From positions 744,001 to 808,000 of the forward strand of contig NZ_MDEB01000001.1 in assembly GCF_002939945.1 (NCBI RefSeq): a stretch of DNA of 64,000 nt, read 5' to 3'. Each line of letters opens with the position of its first letter. Positions within the stretch are counted from its first letter, which is position 1. Positions 9,401 through 17,305 of this stretch are shown here, piece after piece. Below the pieces are notes generated by a model. The model was given only the letters and a program-made list of their open reading frames with translations, was not told the origin of the DNA and searched no databases. The stretch is from Xanthomonas arboricola pv. populi. GTDB lineage: Bacteria > Pseudomonadota > Gammaproteobacteria > Xanthomonadales > Xanthomonadaceae. Position numbers and translations under genes: made by a program.

Positions 9401-11332
9401 GTCCACGCGGGTGAGTTCGAAGCGTGCGGTGCCATTGGCATCGGTGCCGTCCTTGTCGTCGAACAAGGGGCGCACGCCGACCAGCGCCTTGGCCGGCCAC
9501 AGCACGCGCTTGACGGTGCGGGTGACGGTGCGCCCGCCGGTCTCGTAGACGCTGCCCGAGACCACCGCGGCAATCGTGCTGACCGGCCTGGCTTCGGCGG
9601 GCAGCGCGATGTCTTCGCGCAACACGCCGTCGCTGCCGAACGTGGTATCGATCACGTCCTTGGCTTCGCGCGGCAGTTCCAGCGTGGGGTCGCCGAAGAA
9701 CCAGCCGGGCAAGGACGCGAGCGGATGCTGCTCGACGCTGACCGCCAGCTTGGCGGTGAAGCGGTTGCCGTCGGCCGGCGCGCCATACAGGTACGCGGCA
9801 TTGGCGACCAGCGTGAACGGCTGGCCGGCGCCGAGGGTCTTCTGCGTGCTGTCCAGGTCCAGCTTCATGCGTTCGGGCAGGAACTCTTCCACGCGCACGG
9901 TCATGCCCTGCACGGCGTCCTTACTGGCCGGATCGGTGCGGAATTCCACCTGCCAGCGGCCGGTCGGCGCATCGGCCGGAATCTGCTGGGTGAACTCGAA
10001 ATAGCCCTGCTCGCCCGGCTGCAGCCTGGTCTCGCGGAAGGTCTTGCCGTCCGGCTGCTTGAGGCGCAGGAACACCGGCTGCGGCTTGGTAGGCTTGCCG
10101 TCGTTGTCGCGTAGGATCGCCGACACGCGCATGGTCTCGCCGGGGCGATACAGGTCGCGGCCGGCCCAGGCGAACACGTCGAACCACGCGCTGTCGCGCC
10201 CGGCCACCGCGAATTCACTCAGATCCAGTGCCGGCTGATTGAACGGCAGCACCGAGATATCGGTCTTGCTGCGCGCTACCAGCACGTGGCCGGCATCGAG
10301 CGTGTAGTTGAGCAGCGCATTGCCGTTGCCGTCGGTGGCGCCCTTGAGGAACAGCTCGCCCTTGGCATCGAGGACGCGCACTTCCACGTTCTTGATCGGC
10401 TCGCCGCTCTGCAACGAGGCGGTGTGCACGAACAGCTTGTCCTTGTAGGCGCGCGTGTGCAGGCCGATGTCGCTGACGGTGAAGAAGGCGGTATCGAAGC
10501 CATCGTCGAAACTGCCGGCGCGCTTCATCACCGCAAAGTACAGGCCGGGCTCCTGCAGCTCCTTGATGTCCTGCGTGGGCAGGTAGGTCAGCACGCGCTC
10601 GTTCTGCTTGCCGCCAAGAATGAAACGATTGACGTAGACCGGGTCGGCCAGCTTGGACAACGGCTGCTTGTCGCTGTAGTCGCTCTCCAGCTCCCAGCTG
10701 CCGCGACGGCCGCCGCGCTGGAACTGCTGGAAGAACGCCGGCAGCGACTTCTCGCGCACGCGCAGGAACTCCACGTCCACTTCCGGCACGTTGACCGACA
10801 CCACCGGCAGGCCGCGGCTCTCGCGCGCCGGCAGCACGCTGCCTTGCGAAGCGAACCCGGCCACCGGCTTGAGCGCGCCGGTGTAGACCTTCTGCTTGAG
10901 CGGCTTGCCCAGGCGGCTGCCATCGGCCGCCAGCAGGTTGGCGTCGACCAGCACGGTGTAGTCCTTGGCCGCTTCCACGTACGGGTAGCGCAACGTCTTG
11001 CCGTCATCGGACAGCGACCAGCTGCTGTCGCCGGTGCCGACCTTTTCCTCGAAGCGCACCAGCGCATCGAAGTCCTGGGTGCCGACCAGCGGCCGCGAGA
11101 ACTCCAGCGCCAGCGACAGGCCGTCGCTGGTCTGGTCGGGATAGGCGCGCGCCAGCGCAAAACCGGTGATCGCCTGCTTGTCGGCCTTGATCGCCTCGCC
11201 ACTGGCGGCAGGCAGCTGGCCGCTTTCGTTGCGCTTGCACGCCACCGCGCCGATCGCCACGCACAGCAATACCACCCACAGCAACATGCGCCGCGTGCCC
11301 GACCACCTCATCCCTGATTCCCTGCTGTCCAT
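6410..11332 (-). CDS. yfhM: Alpha-2-macroglobulin-like lipoprotein (YfhM type)
   Basis: The 1640-residue protein has an N-terminal membrane segment ending in AVAC at about residue 32, a plausible lipoprotein cleavage site, so it is probably anchored in the periplasm. Macroglobulin (MG) beta domains fill the length. The thioester motif CAEQ is intact, with Cys1165 and Gln1168, followed by the alpha-helical thioester domain. Bacterial homologues are thought to trap proteases that breach the outer membrane, with PBP1C repairing the wall. A start at ATG 11311 is also plausible because AGGGAA lies about 8 nt before it. Length and motif agree with the E. coli family. pbpC is present but separated by other genes. 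Confidence 0.92.
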   Translation of the reverse strand: MDSRESGMRWSGTRRMLLWVVLLCVAIGAVACKRNESGQLPAASGEAIKADKQAITGFALARAYPDQTSDGLSLALEFSRPLVGTQDFDALVRFEEKVGTGDSSWSLSDDGKTLRYPYVEAAKDYTVLVDANLLAADGSRLGKPLKQKVYTGALKPVAGFASQGSVLPARESRGLPVVSVNVPEVDVEFLRVREKSLPAFFQQFQRGGRRGSWELESDYSDKQPLSKLADPVYVNRFILGGKQNERVLTYLPTQDIKELQEPGLYFAVMKRAGSFDDGFDTAFFTVSDIGLHTRAYKDKLFVHTASLQSGEPIKNVEVRVLDAKGELFLKGATDGNGNALLNYTLDAGHVLVARSKTDISVLPFNQPALDLSEFAVAGRDSAWFDVFAWAGRDLYRPGETMRVSAILRDNDGKPTKPQPVFLRLKQPDGKTFRETRLQPGEQGYFEFTQQIPADAPTGRWQVEFRTDPASKDAVQGMTVRVEEFLPERMKLDLDSTQKTLGAGQPFTLVANAAYLYGAPADGNRFTAKLAVSVEQHPLASLPGWFFGDPTLELPREAKDVIDTTFGSDGVLREDIALPAEARPVSTIAAVVSGSVYETGGRTVTRTVKRVLWPAKALVGVRPLFDDKDGTDANGTARFELTRVDADGKPQPAKGLKATLVRELRDYHWNYTDDHWDYDFTRRFENKDTRTLDIAGGNAKLEVPVEWGEYRLDVFDPATGLTTRYPFRAGWSWNDENRGLDARPDKVKLALDKTAYRAGDTLTVTLTPPHAGKGVLLVESDKLLYVQDIDVKPGSTFDIPVTAAWERHDVYVTALVFRGGSAPSKITPARAVGVAYVPMDRKARRVAVGLAAPKQMRPEQALPVTVSVPELAGKAAHVTISAVDVGILNITRFPVPDANAQFFAQRRLGTDAYDIYGRVIESFEGASGKLKFGGDMALEALPQAKRPTARVQTVDLFSGSVKLDARGNARVQLPVPDFNGTLRVSAFVYSDARFGNQAMETVVRAPILAEASMPRVMAPGDRSTVTLDVQNFTGKPGEFNVRVDGIGPLAIAEAARSVKLGVDAKQTLSFPLSATEGYSVAKVRVRVDGNGFKADRSYDLPVRAGWPQVLRAQTRVLDPLAPISLDSGFADGLMAGSVTARMVVSPLPPIPFASALQGALDYPYGCAEQTTSKGYAALLLDDATARALGTKGLEAAKRRERMEGAFGRLASMQIASGHFSMWGDDGYVNPGLTPYIAEFLLDAKDAGFAVPDNVLQKALNRLSEDLLSGGNEFYGQDRRDSLKFANQAWSGYVLARVNRAPLGTLRALYDNQRDKALTGLSLVHLGAALSLQGDTRRGQAAIKAGFAKDSSERPPYFADYGSAIRDDALMMALLHERGLSKPEYDTRAVALGRALDARRATGWLWLSTQEQVALARLGKALMVGQGKQVSGTLTVGGQAQEIAPARLFGRSFDSAALARGVQFAPQGEAPMYASLEVAGIPRSAPEPDTRTLSVERSWYTTDGKPWAPRALKEGEALIVRVAITANSDMPDALLTDLLPAGLEIENFNLGDAKQWADVVVDGIGISERSSAADVKHEEFRDDRYVAALALSSGSKAQLYYLVRAVTPGTYTVPPSLVEDMYRPELRGVGRSTPATMTVVQP

Positions 11333-11515
11333 TCGCGCTACCCCATGACTGAGGACGTAAGTATAGCGATGCCGTTCACGTCACTGATCGTGGCCATGGG
11401 GCAGCGCAGGGATTGACCGATGGGCGGTGATCATGCGCGGCCGGGCGAGCGTTGCGATGTAGCGGCACGCCCGACCGACGGTAAACGCATTGGTTTTGCT
11501 AGCCGGATTCTTTAG

Positions 11516-11579
11516 ATGCAGTCAAAGCCTGGTTGGTCGAGTGCGCGGCGCCCTCACCGCTCGCGGGACACGCCGTGAA
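11516..11579. repeat. Dispersed repeat, copy A
   Basis: This segment of the 550-bp gap 11333-11882 matches 56821-56884 with scattered substitutions. Shared blocks include CCTGGTnGGTCGAG, then CCTCAC and GCGGGACA. A further similar piece (ACAGTTGCCG) follows about 70 bp later here and at once in copy B. No gene is evident in the gap; its remainder holds the palindrome at 11707-11803. Confidence 0.6.
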
Positions 11580-11706
11580 TCCGTCCATGGAGGCTCGGTG
11601 GCGGCATCCATGCCGCCACACGGTCCCGCAATCGGCGAGGGCACCGCACCAGACAGTTGCCGGTTGTTTTGTTGAACACCATGTCCACCGACCATCTCGA
11701 CTGGTC

Positions 11707-11803
11707 CTTGCCCGCCCACCGTCGCGGGACCTTACGCAGCATGGATGCCGCGTAAGAGCTTACAGGGACGTTGCAGCGTGTCCCGCGATGGTGGGCGGGC
11801 AAG
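11707..11803. repeat. Large nested palindrome in gene-free spacer
   Basis: The 24-bp arms 11707-11730 and 11780-11803 (CTTGCCCGCCCACC... against ...GGTGGGCGGGCAAG) are inverted copies with one mismatch. Inside them a second hairpin pairs CTTACGC (11731-11737) with GCGTAAG (11750-11756). It lies downstream of the nucleoside hydrolase gene and upstream of yfhM. There is no T-tract, so it is more likely a mobile or REP-like palindrome than a simple terminator, though it could form a strong RNA hairpin. Confidence 0.65.
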
Positions 11804-11882
11804 GTCCCGGCAGCCAGGTTGCAGCCCTATCGCCCAGCAACTGGCCCATCAGACGCAAACGAACTCGTTCTGCTCGACGCTC

Positions 11883-12884
11883 TTAGTGCAACTGCAACAA
11901 CGTGCGCATGTACATCTCGATCAACGCCGACTTGTGCGCGCGCAGGCAGGCCTGCACGTTCGGCGTGCCTACGCCTTCGCGGGTGTAGCCCTGCGCATCG
12001 ACGTCCAGATACAACGGCGTGGTCGGGCACAGGTCGGGGCGCAGCAGCCAGGCCACCGGCACTGCGTCGAACAGGGTCGGCGTGGCGCTGGCCCAGGGCT
12101 GGTCGGTATTGCGCCACTGGTAGTACAGCTGGGTGAGCGCATCGGTGAGCCCATCGCCATGTGCAAACAAGGCGATGCGCTCGGGTTCTTCCAGCGTGAT
12201 CTGGGTGGCGTCCAGGGGCAGCAACACGATCGGCACGCCGGCCGCGAACACCCGCTGCGCCGCCGGTACATCGGCCAGGATGTTGTACTCCGGCGCTGGC
12301 GCGCTGGCCGGCCGATAGGCCGACTTGCCGTAGCCGACGCGTACCGACCCGCCCATCGCCACGATGCGCTTGAGCTTGGCAAAGCCGGCCGGGTCGCGCT
12401 GCTGCGCCACTGCGGCGTCGGTCATCGGCCCCAACACCAGCAAGGTCACCTCACCGGGATGCAGGCGCGCCTGCTGCAGGATCATCGCCGCCGCATCCGG
12501 CAGCTTGCCTGGCAGCTGTCCCCTGGCGGCCCAGCGCGCCTGGCTGAAGGGGATCGCGCTGGTGGTGCGTGCACCCACCGCCAACGGAATCTCGCTGCGC
12601 CCGGCCTGCTGCAACAGGCGCTGCAGCAACTGCGCGCGCAAGCCGGTGTCGCCCCAGGCCGATGCGATGCCCAGGACACGCAGTTGCGGGCTACGCAGCA
12701 ACAACCCCAGCGCAAACGCATCGTCGATGTCGTCGCCGATATCGGTGGAGACCACCAGCAACTCCGTGGACGTGGGCGTTGGCGGCGCCTGCGCCGCAGT
12801 GGCAGCAGGTGTCTGCGCCCATGCCACTGCCGATGCGCACCATAGCCCCAGCATCCACCACGCGTTTCGCCATCTCCGCTGCAT
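11883..12884 (-). CDS. Periplasmic nucleoside hydrolase
   Basis: From ATG 12884 (AGGAG about 7 nt upstream) the protein has 333 residues with a signal peptide (about 1-24, ending AWAQ). A start 36 bp further upstream would fall inside the terminator of the receptor gene, so 12884 is preferred. The IU-nucleoside hydrolase fold is shown by the Asp-rich calcium-binding motif STDIGDDIDDA (about 47-57) and later LVLGPMTD and PEYNILADV. The family hydrolyses ribonucleosides to base and ribose. Export to the periplasm and the neighbouring TonB-dependent receptor on the same strand suggest a nucleoside scavenging pair; that is inference. Confidence 0.88.
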   Translation of the reverse strand: MQRRWRNAWWMLGLWCASAVAWAQTPAATAAQAPPTPTSTELLVVSTDIGDDIDDAFALGLLLRSPQLRVLGIASAWGDTGLRAQLLQRLLQQAGRSEIPLAVGARTTSAIPFSQARWAARGQLPGKLPDAAAMILQQARLHPGEVTLLVLGPMTDAAVAQQRDPAGFAKLKRIVAMGGSVRVGYGKSAYRPASAPAPEYNILADVPAAQRVFAAGVPIVLLPLDATQITLEEPERIALFAHGDGLTDALTQLYYQWRNTDQPWASATPTLFDAVPVAWLLRPDLCPTTPLYLDVDAQGYTREGVGTPNVQACLRAHKSALIEMYMRTLLQLH

Positions 12885-12904
12885 GCACCGACTCCTGCGA
12901 CCAT

Positions 12905-12932
12905 AAAAAACCGCCGGCATGTTGGCCGGCGG
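12905..12932 (-). terminator. Rho-independent terminator of the receptor gene
   Basis: On the minus strand the stem CCGCCGGC / GCCGGCGG with a 6-nt loop is followed by six T residues. It ends transcription of the TonB-dependent receptor gene (stop at 12960), though some read-through to the nucleoside hydrolase is possible. Confidence 0.85.
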
Positions 12933-12959
12933 TTCGATAGTGCTACACCACCACGCCGA

Positions 12960-15176
12960 TCAGAAGTTGGCGCGGAACTGCGCACCGACGATGCGCGGGT
13001 CGTTGATGAAGCCGGTGAGGTTGTTGAAGTCGATCGCACCGGTCACCCGGATCTGGTTGGTGCAATTGCGGCAGAACACCGACAGCTCGTACGCACCCGC
13101 GCCCCAGTTGTAGCCGATCTTGGCGCCGCCCTCGACCAGCGGCTGGCCGGTGAACTCCTTGGAGTCGTACAGGAAGAAGTTCACTTCGCTGCGGTAGGAC
13201 CAGTCGGTGTAGAAGAACAGCTCGCCGTCGTTGCCCATCGGGATGCCGTAACGCAGAGTGGCGTTGGCCATCCACTTGGCGGCCTGCGGCAGATCGTTGC
13301 CGTCGATGATGGCGTTGCCGGCCGCGTTGAGCGGGTCGGTCACGGTGCAGCTGCGGCACACGCCCACCGACAGGGCCGGGTCGTCGATGCGGGTCCAGTT
13401 GTAGGCGCCGCCGGCGGTGACGCGCAGGTTCTGGGTGAGCAGCGCTTCGAAGTCGAACTCGGCGCCGCGCGCCTTGGTCTTGTCGGCATTGAGCAGACGC
13501 ACGTCGTTGGAGACGCCGCCCACCGCGGTGAGCTGCTGGTTCTTGACGCGGAAATCGTAGATGTCGAAGCTCAGACGCGCGCGGTTGTCGAACAGGTCGG
13601 ACTTGATGCCGATCTCGAATGAATCAACCGTCTCCGGCTCGGCCACGGTCAGCGGCGCGGTGCCCGAGGGCACGCCGAAGCTGGCGCCGCGGAAACCGCG
13701 TGCGGCACGGGCGTACACATTGACGTCGTCGTTGATGGCGAAGGTGGCCGCCAGATCGCCGGTGACCTTGGAGTTGTCGGTCTCGCCGCTGGACGGTTCG
13801 ACCAGGGTGACACGGTCCAGCGCCAGGACGTCGAAGGTCTTCTTGTCGTAGGTGTAGCGGATGCCGGCGCGCAGGTTCAGGCGATCGGTGGCCGCATAGT
13901 TCAACGAGCCGAACGCCGCCCACGAGGTGTTGCGCTGGCGGGTCAGCTGGTAGCTGGCCAGATCGCCGCCGCTGAAGGTGTTGTAGGTGTAGTTTTCGCC
14001 TTCCACATCGTCGTGGAAGTAGTACAGGCCGGCCTGCCAGTTGAGCGGGCCCTCGTACTGCGATTCGGCACGCAGTTCCTGGCTGTACTGGTCCAGGCTC
14101 TTGATGCCGCCGGCGGTTTCCACCGGGAACGGAATCACGCCCGGGCCGGACGGCGGTGCGAACACCGCGCCGAAGCCGCCGTCGATGTCGCCGCGGCTGT
14201 AGTACTTGCCGATGCCTTCGTAGGCGGTGATCGAGTGCAACGCGATGTCGCCCAGGTCCCAGGTCAGATTGGCGCTGCCGCCGTAGGTCTGCAGTTCCTG
14301 GTTGTTGGCGCCGTCGATGAAGGACTTCTCTTCATCAAAGCCGTCCACCAGCTGGTTGGTGCCGGGCTGGATGACGTTGGCGCGGAACAGCCGCGCGGTG
14401 CCGTCCAGGTGACGCGCATGCGCGTTGAACAAGGCGCTGAAATCGTCGCTGGCCTGGTACAGCAGCTGCAGGCGCACGGCCGAATCGGTATAGCCTTCCA
14501 GATCGCGGCCGTCGCGGTTTTCCACCCAGTCGTCGCGACGCTGGCCCAGCGTGGACAGACGCGCCGCCCAATGCTCGCCCATGGCGATGCTCAGGCCGCT
14601 TTCCAGGGTCATGGTGCCGTAGGTGCCGTACGACAGGCTGGCGTAGCCGTCATTGGCGCCGATGGTCGGCTTGACCGAATTGAACTTGACCACGCCGGCC
14701 GGCGTGTTGCGACCGAACAGCGTGCCCTGCGGGCCGCGCAGCACTTCCAGGCCTTCCAGATCGAAGATCGGGAAGCCCTTCAGGAACGCGTTTTCCTGCA
14801 CCACGTCGTCATAGATCAACGACACCGGCTGCGAGGCGTAGGTGTTGAAATCGGTGTTGCCGTAGCCGCGGATGTACACGCGCGGGAACACACGTCCGTT
14901 GGACGATTCGATGTTGAGGCTGGGCGCCTTGCCGGCGAGCACGCGGATATCCGAGCCGCTGGTGGAGATGGCATCCAGAAATTCCGGACGCAGCACCGAT
15001 GCCGAGACCGGCACGTCCTTGGAATCTTCCGAGCGGCGCTCGACAGTGACCTTGACCGCGTCCAGACGCACGACACCGTCGTCGCCAGGCGCCTGCTGTG
15101 CAGCGGCATGGAACGGGAGAAGGGAAGCGACGGCAACGGCGAGCGCGCTGATCTTGAGCGACCGGCTGGCGGACAT
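12960..15176 (-). CDS. TonB-dependent outer membrane receptor
   Basis: The 738-residue protein has a signal peptide (about 1-26, cut after HAAA), a TonB box-like LDAVKVTVE (38-46), a plug domain (about 55-170, with VYIRGYGN and LRGPQGTLFGRNTPAG) and a barrel ending in Phe (RANF). It belongs to the FecA/FyuA-like superfamily, closest in style to receptors of the iron-complex or small-organic-ligand group. Length is normal. The periplasmic nucleoside hydrolase gene follows after a terminator, so a nucleoside ligand is possible but not shown. The upstream region carries AT-rich palindromes. Confidence 0.9.
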   Translation of the reverse strand: MSASRSLKISALAVAVASLLPFHAAAQQAPGDDGVVRLDAVKVTVERRSEDSKDVPVSASVLRPEFLDAISTSGSDIRVLAGKAPSLNIESSNGRVFPRVYIRGYGNTDFNTYASQPVSLIYDDVVQENAFLKGFPIFDLEGLEVLRGPQGTLFGRNTPAGVVKFNSVKPTIGANDGYASLSYGTYGTMTLESGLSIAMGEHWAARLSTLGQRRDDWVENRDGRDLEGYTDSAVRLQLLYQASDDFSALFNAHARHLDGTARLFRANVIQPGTNQLVDGFDEEKSFIDGANNQELQTYGGSANLTWDLGDIALHSITAYEGIGKYYSRGDIDGGFGAVFAPPSGPGVIPFPVETAGGIKSLDQYSQELRAESQYEGPLNWQAGLYYFHDDVEGENYTYNTFSGGDLASYQLTRQRNTSWAAFGSLNYAATDRLNLRAGIRYTYDKKTFDVLALDRVTLVEPSSGETDNSKVTGDLAATFAINDDVNVYARAARGFRGASFGVPSGTAPLTVAEPETVDSFEIGIKSDLFDNRARLSFDIYDFRVKNQQLTAVGGVSNDVRLLNADKTKARGAEFDFEALLTQNLRVTAGGAYNWTRIDDPALSVGVCRSCTVTDPLNAAGNAIIDGNDLPQAAKWMANATLRYGIPMGNDGELFFYTDWSYRSEVNFFLYDSKEFTGQPLVEGGAKIGYNWGAGAYELSVFCRNCTNQIRVTGAIDFNNLTGFINDPRIVGAQFRANF

Positions 15177-15283
15177 GGGAAGACTCCGAATTCGGTTGGC
15201 GGGGCGGCCTGATCTGCATGCCGCGTTGCAACAGAATTAACACGATTTACACAAATTTGGCAGAGCGCGTGCGAAAAAGTTTT

Positions 15284-15310
15284 CCGAATTCGAAAATTCG
15301 TTCGAATTAA
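15284..15310. promoter_or_regulatory. AT-rich palindromic site upstream of the receptor gene
   Basis: In the 188-bp spacer between the receptor and prpF, overlapping palindromes CGAATTCG (15285-15292) and TTCGAA (15301-15306) lie about 110 bp before the receptor start. The composition contrasts with the GC-rich surroundings and looks like an operator or promoter element. No regulator can be named. Confidence 0.4.
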
Positions 15311-15364
15311 TGCAACACGCGGATGCAATTTGTGGATTGCGCCGGGCCCGGTCTCAGCAGGCGA

Positions 15365-16564
15365 TCAGCCGACCCGGGCGGAGTCGACCGGCAGCCGCAC
15401 CCAGCCTTCCATCAACACCCGCGCGCTACGGCTCATCAACGCCTTGGTCACCTGCCACTGGCCGTCCACCAGCTGGGCCTCGGCGCCGACGCGCAAGCTG
15501 CCGGACGGATGCCCGAAACGCACCGCAGAACGCGCCGCACCGCCCGCCGCCAAGTTGACCAACGTGCCGGGCACGGCTGCCGCAGTGCCAATCGCCACGG
15601 CGGCGGTGCCCATCATGGCGTGGTGCAACTTGCCCATCGACAGCGCGCGCACCAGCAGGTCGATCTCGGCCGCGTACACCGGCTTGCCGCTGGACGCGGT
15701 GTAATCGGCCGGCGGCGCCACGAACGCCACCTTCGGCGTGTGCTGCCGCGTCGCTGCGTCTTCCACCTTCGCAATCAGGCCCATCCGCACTGCGCCGTGC
15801 GCACGCAAGGTCTCGAACATCGTCAATGCGCGAGGGTCGCCATTGATCGCCTCCTGCAGCTCGGTGCCGGTGTAGCCCAAGTCGCGCGCGTTGACGAAGA
15901 TGGTCGGAATGCCGGCATTGATCAGCGTCGCGGCGATCGTGCCCAGGCCGGGAATTTCCAGCTGGTCGACCAGCTTGCCGGTGGGGAACATCGCACTGCC
16001 CTCGCCTTCGGCATCGTCGGCCGGGTCGAGAAATTCCAGCTGCACTTCGGCGGCAGGAAAGGTCACCCCGTCCAGTTCGAAGTCGCCGGTTTCCTGCACC
16101 TGGCCATCGGTCATCGGCACATGCGCCACGATGGTCTTGCCGATATTGGCCTGCCAGATCCGCACCGTCGCCACACCATCGCGCGGCACCCGCGCGGCAT
16201 CGACCAGGCCATTGGCGATCGCAAACGGCCCCACCGCTGCCGACAGGTTGCCGCAGTTGCCGCTCCAGTCCACGAATGCGCTGTCGATGGACACCTGCCC
16301 GAACAGATAGTCCACATCGTGCCCGGCGCGCTCACTGGCCGATACGATCACGCTCTTGCTGGTGCTGGAGGTCGCCCCACCCATGCCATCGATCTGCTTG
16401 CCATACGGATCAGGGCTACCGACCACCCGCAGCAACAACGCATCGCGCGCGGGCCCGGGCTGCTGCGCGGCAGCGGGCAAGTCCTGCAAGCGAAAAAACA
16501 CGCCCTTGCTGGTGCCGCCACGCATGTAGGTGGCGGGGATGCGGAGTTGGGGAAGATGAGTCAT
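15365..16564 (-). CDS. prpF: 2-methylaconitate cis-trans isomerase PrpF
   Basis: The 399-residue protein matches PrpF in length and motifs: MRGGTSKGVFF at the N terminus, GMGGATSSTSK (about 60-70), DWSGNCGN around residues 99-106 with the active-site cysteine, and GKLHHAMMGTAAVA near the C terminus. PrpF has the diaminopimelate epimerase fold and isomerises the trans-2-methylaconitate made by AcnD so that aconitase can finish the methylcitrate cycle. It is the last gene of the prp series on the minus strand, separated from acnD by the ParDE pair. Confidence 0.95.
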   Translation of the reverse strand: MTHLPQLRIPATYMRGGTSKGVFFRLQDLPAAAQQPGPARDALLLRVVGSPDPYGKQIDGMGGATSSTSKSVIVSASERAGHDVDYLFGQVSIDSAFVDWSGNCGNLSAAVGPFAIANGLVDAARVPRDGVATVRIWQANIGKTIVAHVPMTDGQVQETGDFELDGVTFPAAEVQLEFLDPADDAEGEGSAMFPTGKLVDQLEIPGLGTIAATLINAGIPTIFVNARDLGYTGTELQEAINGDPRALTMFETLRAHGAVRMGLIAKVEDAATRQHTPKVAFVAPPADYTASSGKPVYAAEIDLLVRALSMGKLHHAMMGTAAVAIGTAAAVPGTLVNLAAGGAARSAVRFGHPSGSLRVGAEAQLVDGQWQVTKALMSRSARVLMEGWVRLPVDSARVG

Positions 16565-16657
16565 GGGTTTGGTCTGTCTCGGTTGAGCGTTATCGCAGCG
16601 TAGACGCGCCGACTGCGGCGTTGCCCGAGGCTCTGCACGAAACGCGGGTCAGAACAC

Positions 16658-16975
16658 TCAGGGGTCGTCGCTCATCCACATAGGAATATCGCGCTGCATC
16701 TGCAGCACACGCCAGATGACGATGTCCGTGTCGCGTTCGATGTAGAAAATCAAATAGGGAAATCCCTTGATCGGCCACACACGCAGGTCCTGCAGCTTCA
16801 GCAGCACCGCATGTCGACTGGAACCGACACCGGGGTGCTGCATCAGCGTGGTGACAGCCGATTCCAGCGCGTCGGTAAACGCCAGTTCCAGCGTGAGCCC
16901 GGCCTGTTCGCCATACCAGGCAGCGGCTTCGTCGACGTCGTGCAGCGCCAATGGACGCCAGCGCGCCGGCTTCAC
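16658..16975 (-). CDS. parE: RelE/ParE-family toxin
   Basis: The 105-residue protein has the ParE pattern: an N-terminal helix with A.DvDEAAAWY, a central helix (FTDALESAVTTLMQHPGVG) and the beta-sheet RVWPIKGFPYLIFYIERDTDIVIWRVLQ. ParE toxins of this superfamily poison DNA gyrase, while RelE members cleave mRNA; the sequence fits ParE better. The ATG at 16975 overlaps the stop of the upstream antitoxin by 4 bp (ATGA), so the pair is translationally coupled. It lies between acnD and prpF in the prp gene order. Confidence 0.85.
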   Translation of the reverse strand: MKPARWRPLALHDVDEAAAWYGEQAGLTLELAFTDALESAVTTLMQHPGVGSSRHAVLLKLQDLRVWPIKGFPYLIFYIERDTDIVIWRVLQMQRDIPMWMSDDP

Positions 16976-17214
16976 TTGGTCGCAGTGCGCGCCTTGGCGC
17001 GCTCACGCATGCTGTTGAAGAAATCAGGCTCCATCGCCACGACTGGTCCGGAGTTGGCCCCGTCCAGCAGCAACCCACGCAGCTGTTCCACATCGCGTTG
17101 CTTGCGGATCAGTTCGCGCAGGTACTCGCTGCTGGAACCGTAGGCATGCTCCAGGACTTGCTGATCAACGAACTGCTTGAGCTCGTCAGGCAAAGAGATG
17201 TTCATCGTGGCCAT
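16972..17214 (-). CDS. parD: ParD-family antitoxin
   Basis: Starting at ATG 17214 (AGGAGG 5 nt upstream) the protein has 80 residues. The N terminus, MATMNISLPDELKQFVDQQV, is a ribbon-helix-helix DNA-binding segment, and the C-terminal part (PDFFNSMRERAKAR) resembles the toxin-wrapping helix of ParD. Such antitoxins bind ParE and repress their own promoter. The longer upstream frame is not needed. The start is 91 bp after the acnD stop. Confidence 0.87.
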   Translation of the reverse strand: MATMNISLPDELKQFVDQQVLEHAYGSSSEYLRELIRKQRDVEQLRGLLLDGANSGPVVAMEPDFFNSMRERAKARTATK

Positions 17215-17305
17215 GCGACCTCCTGATGGCAAAGATTGCCAAAGTGTGCGCGTCTGGTTGGGTGAGTGCAAGCAGGCGACCTGGTGTCCTTGAGCATCGG
17301 AGGTG

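Noticed and set aside
6233-10114. 1293-codon plus-strand frame opposite yfhM
   Set aside because: Antisense of a well-supported alpha-2-macroglobulin gene; composition is that of a shadow frame.
12885-12920. Upstream start of the nucleoside hydrolase
   Set aside because: It lies in the terminator of the receptor gene, and a good ribosome site precedes 12884.
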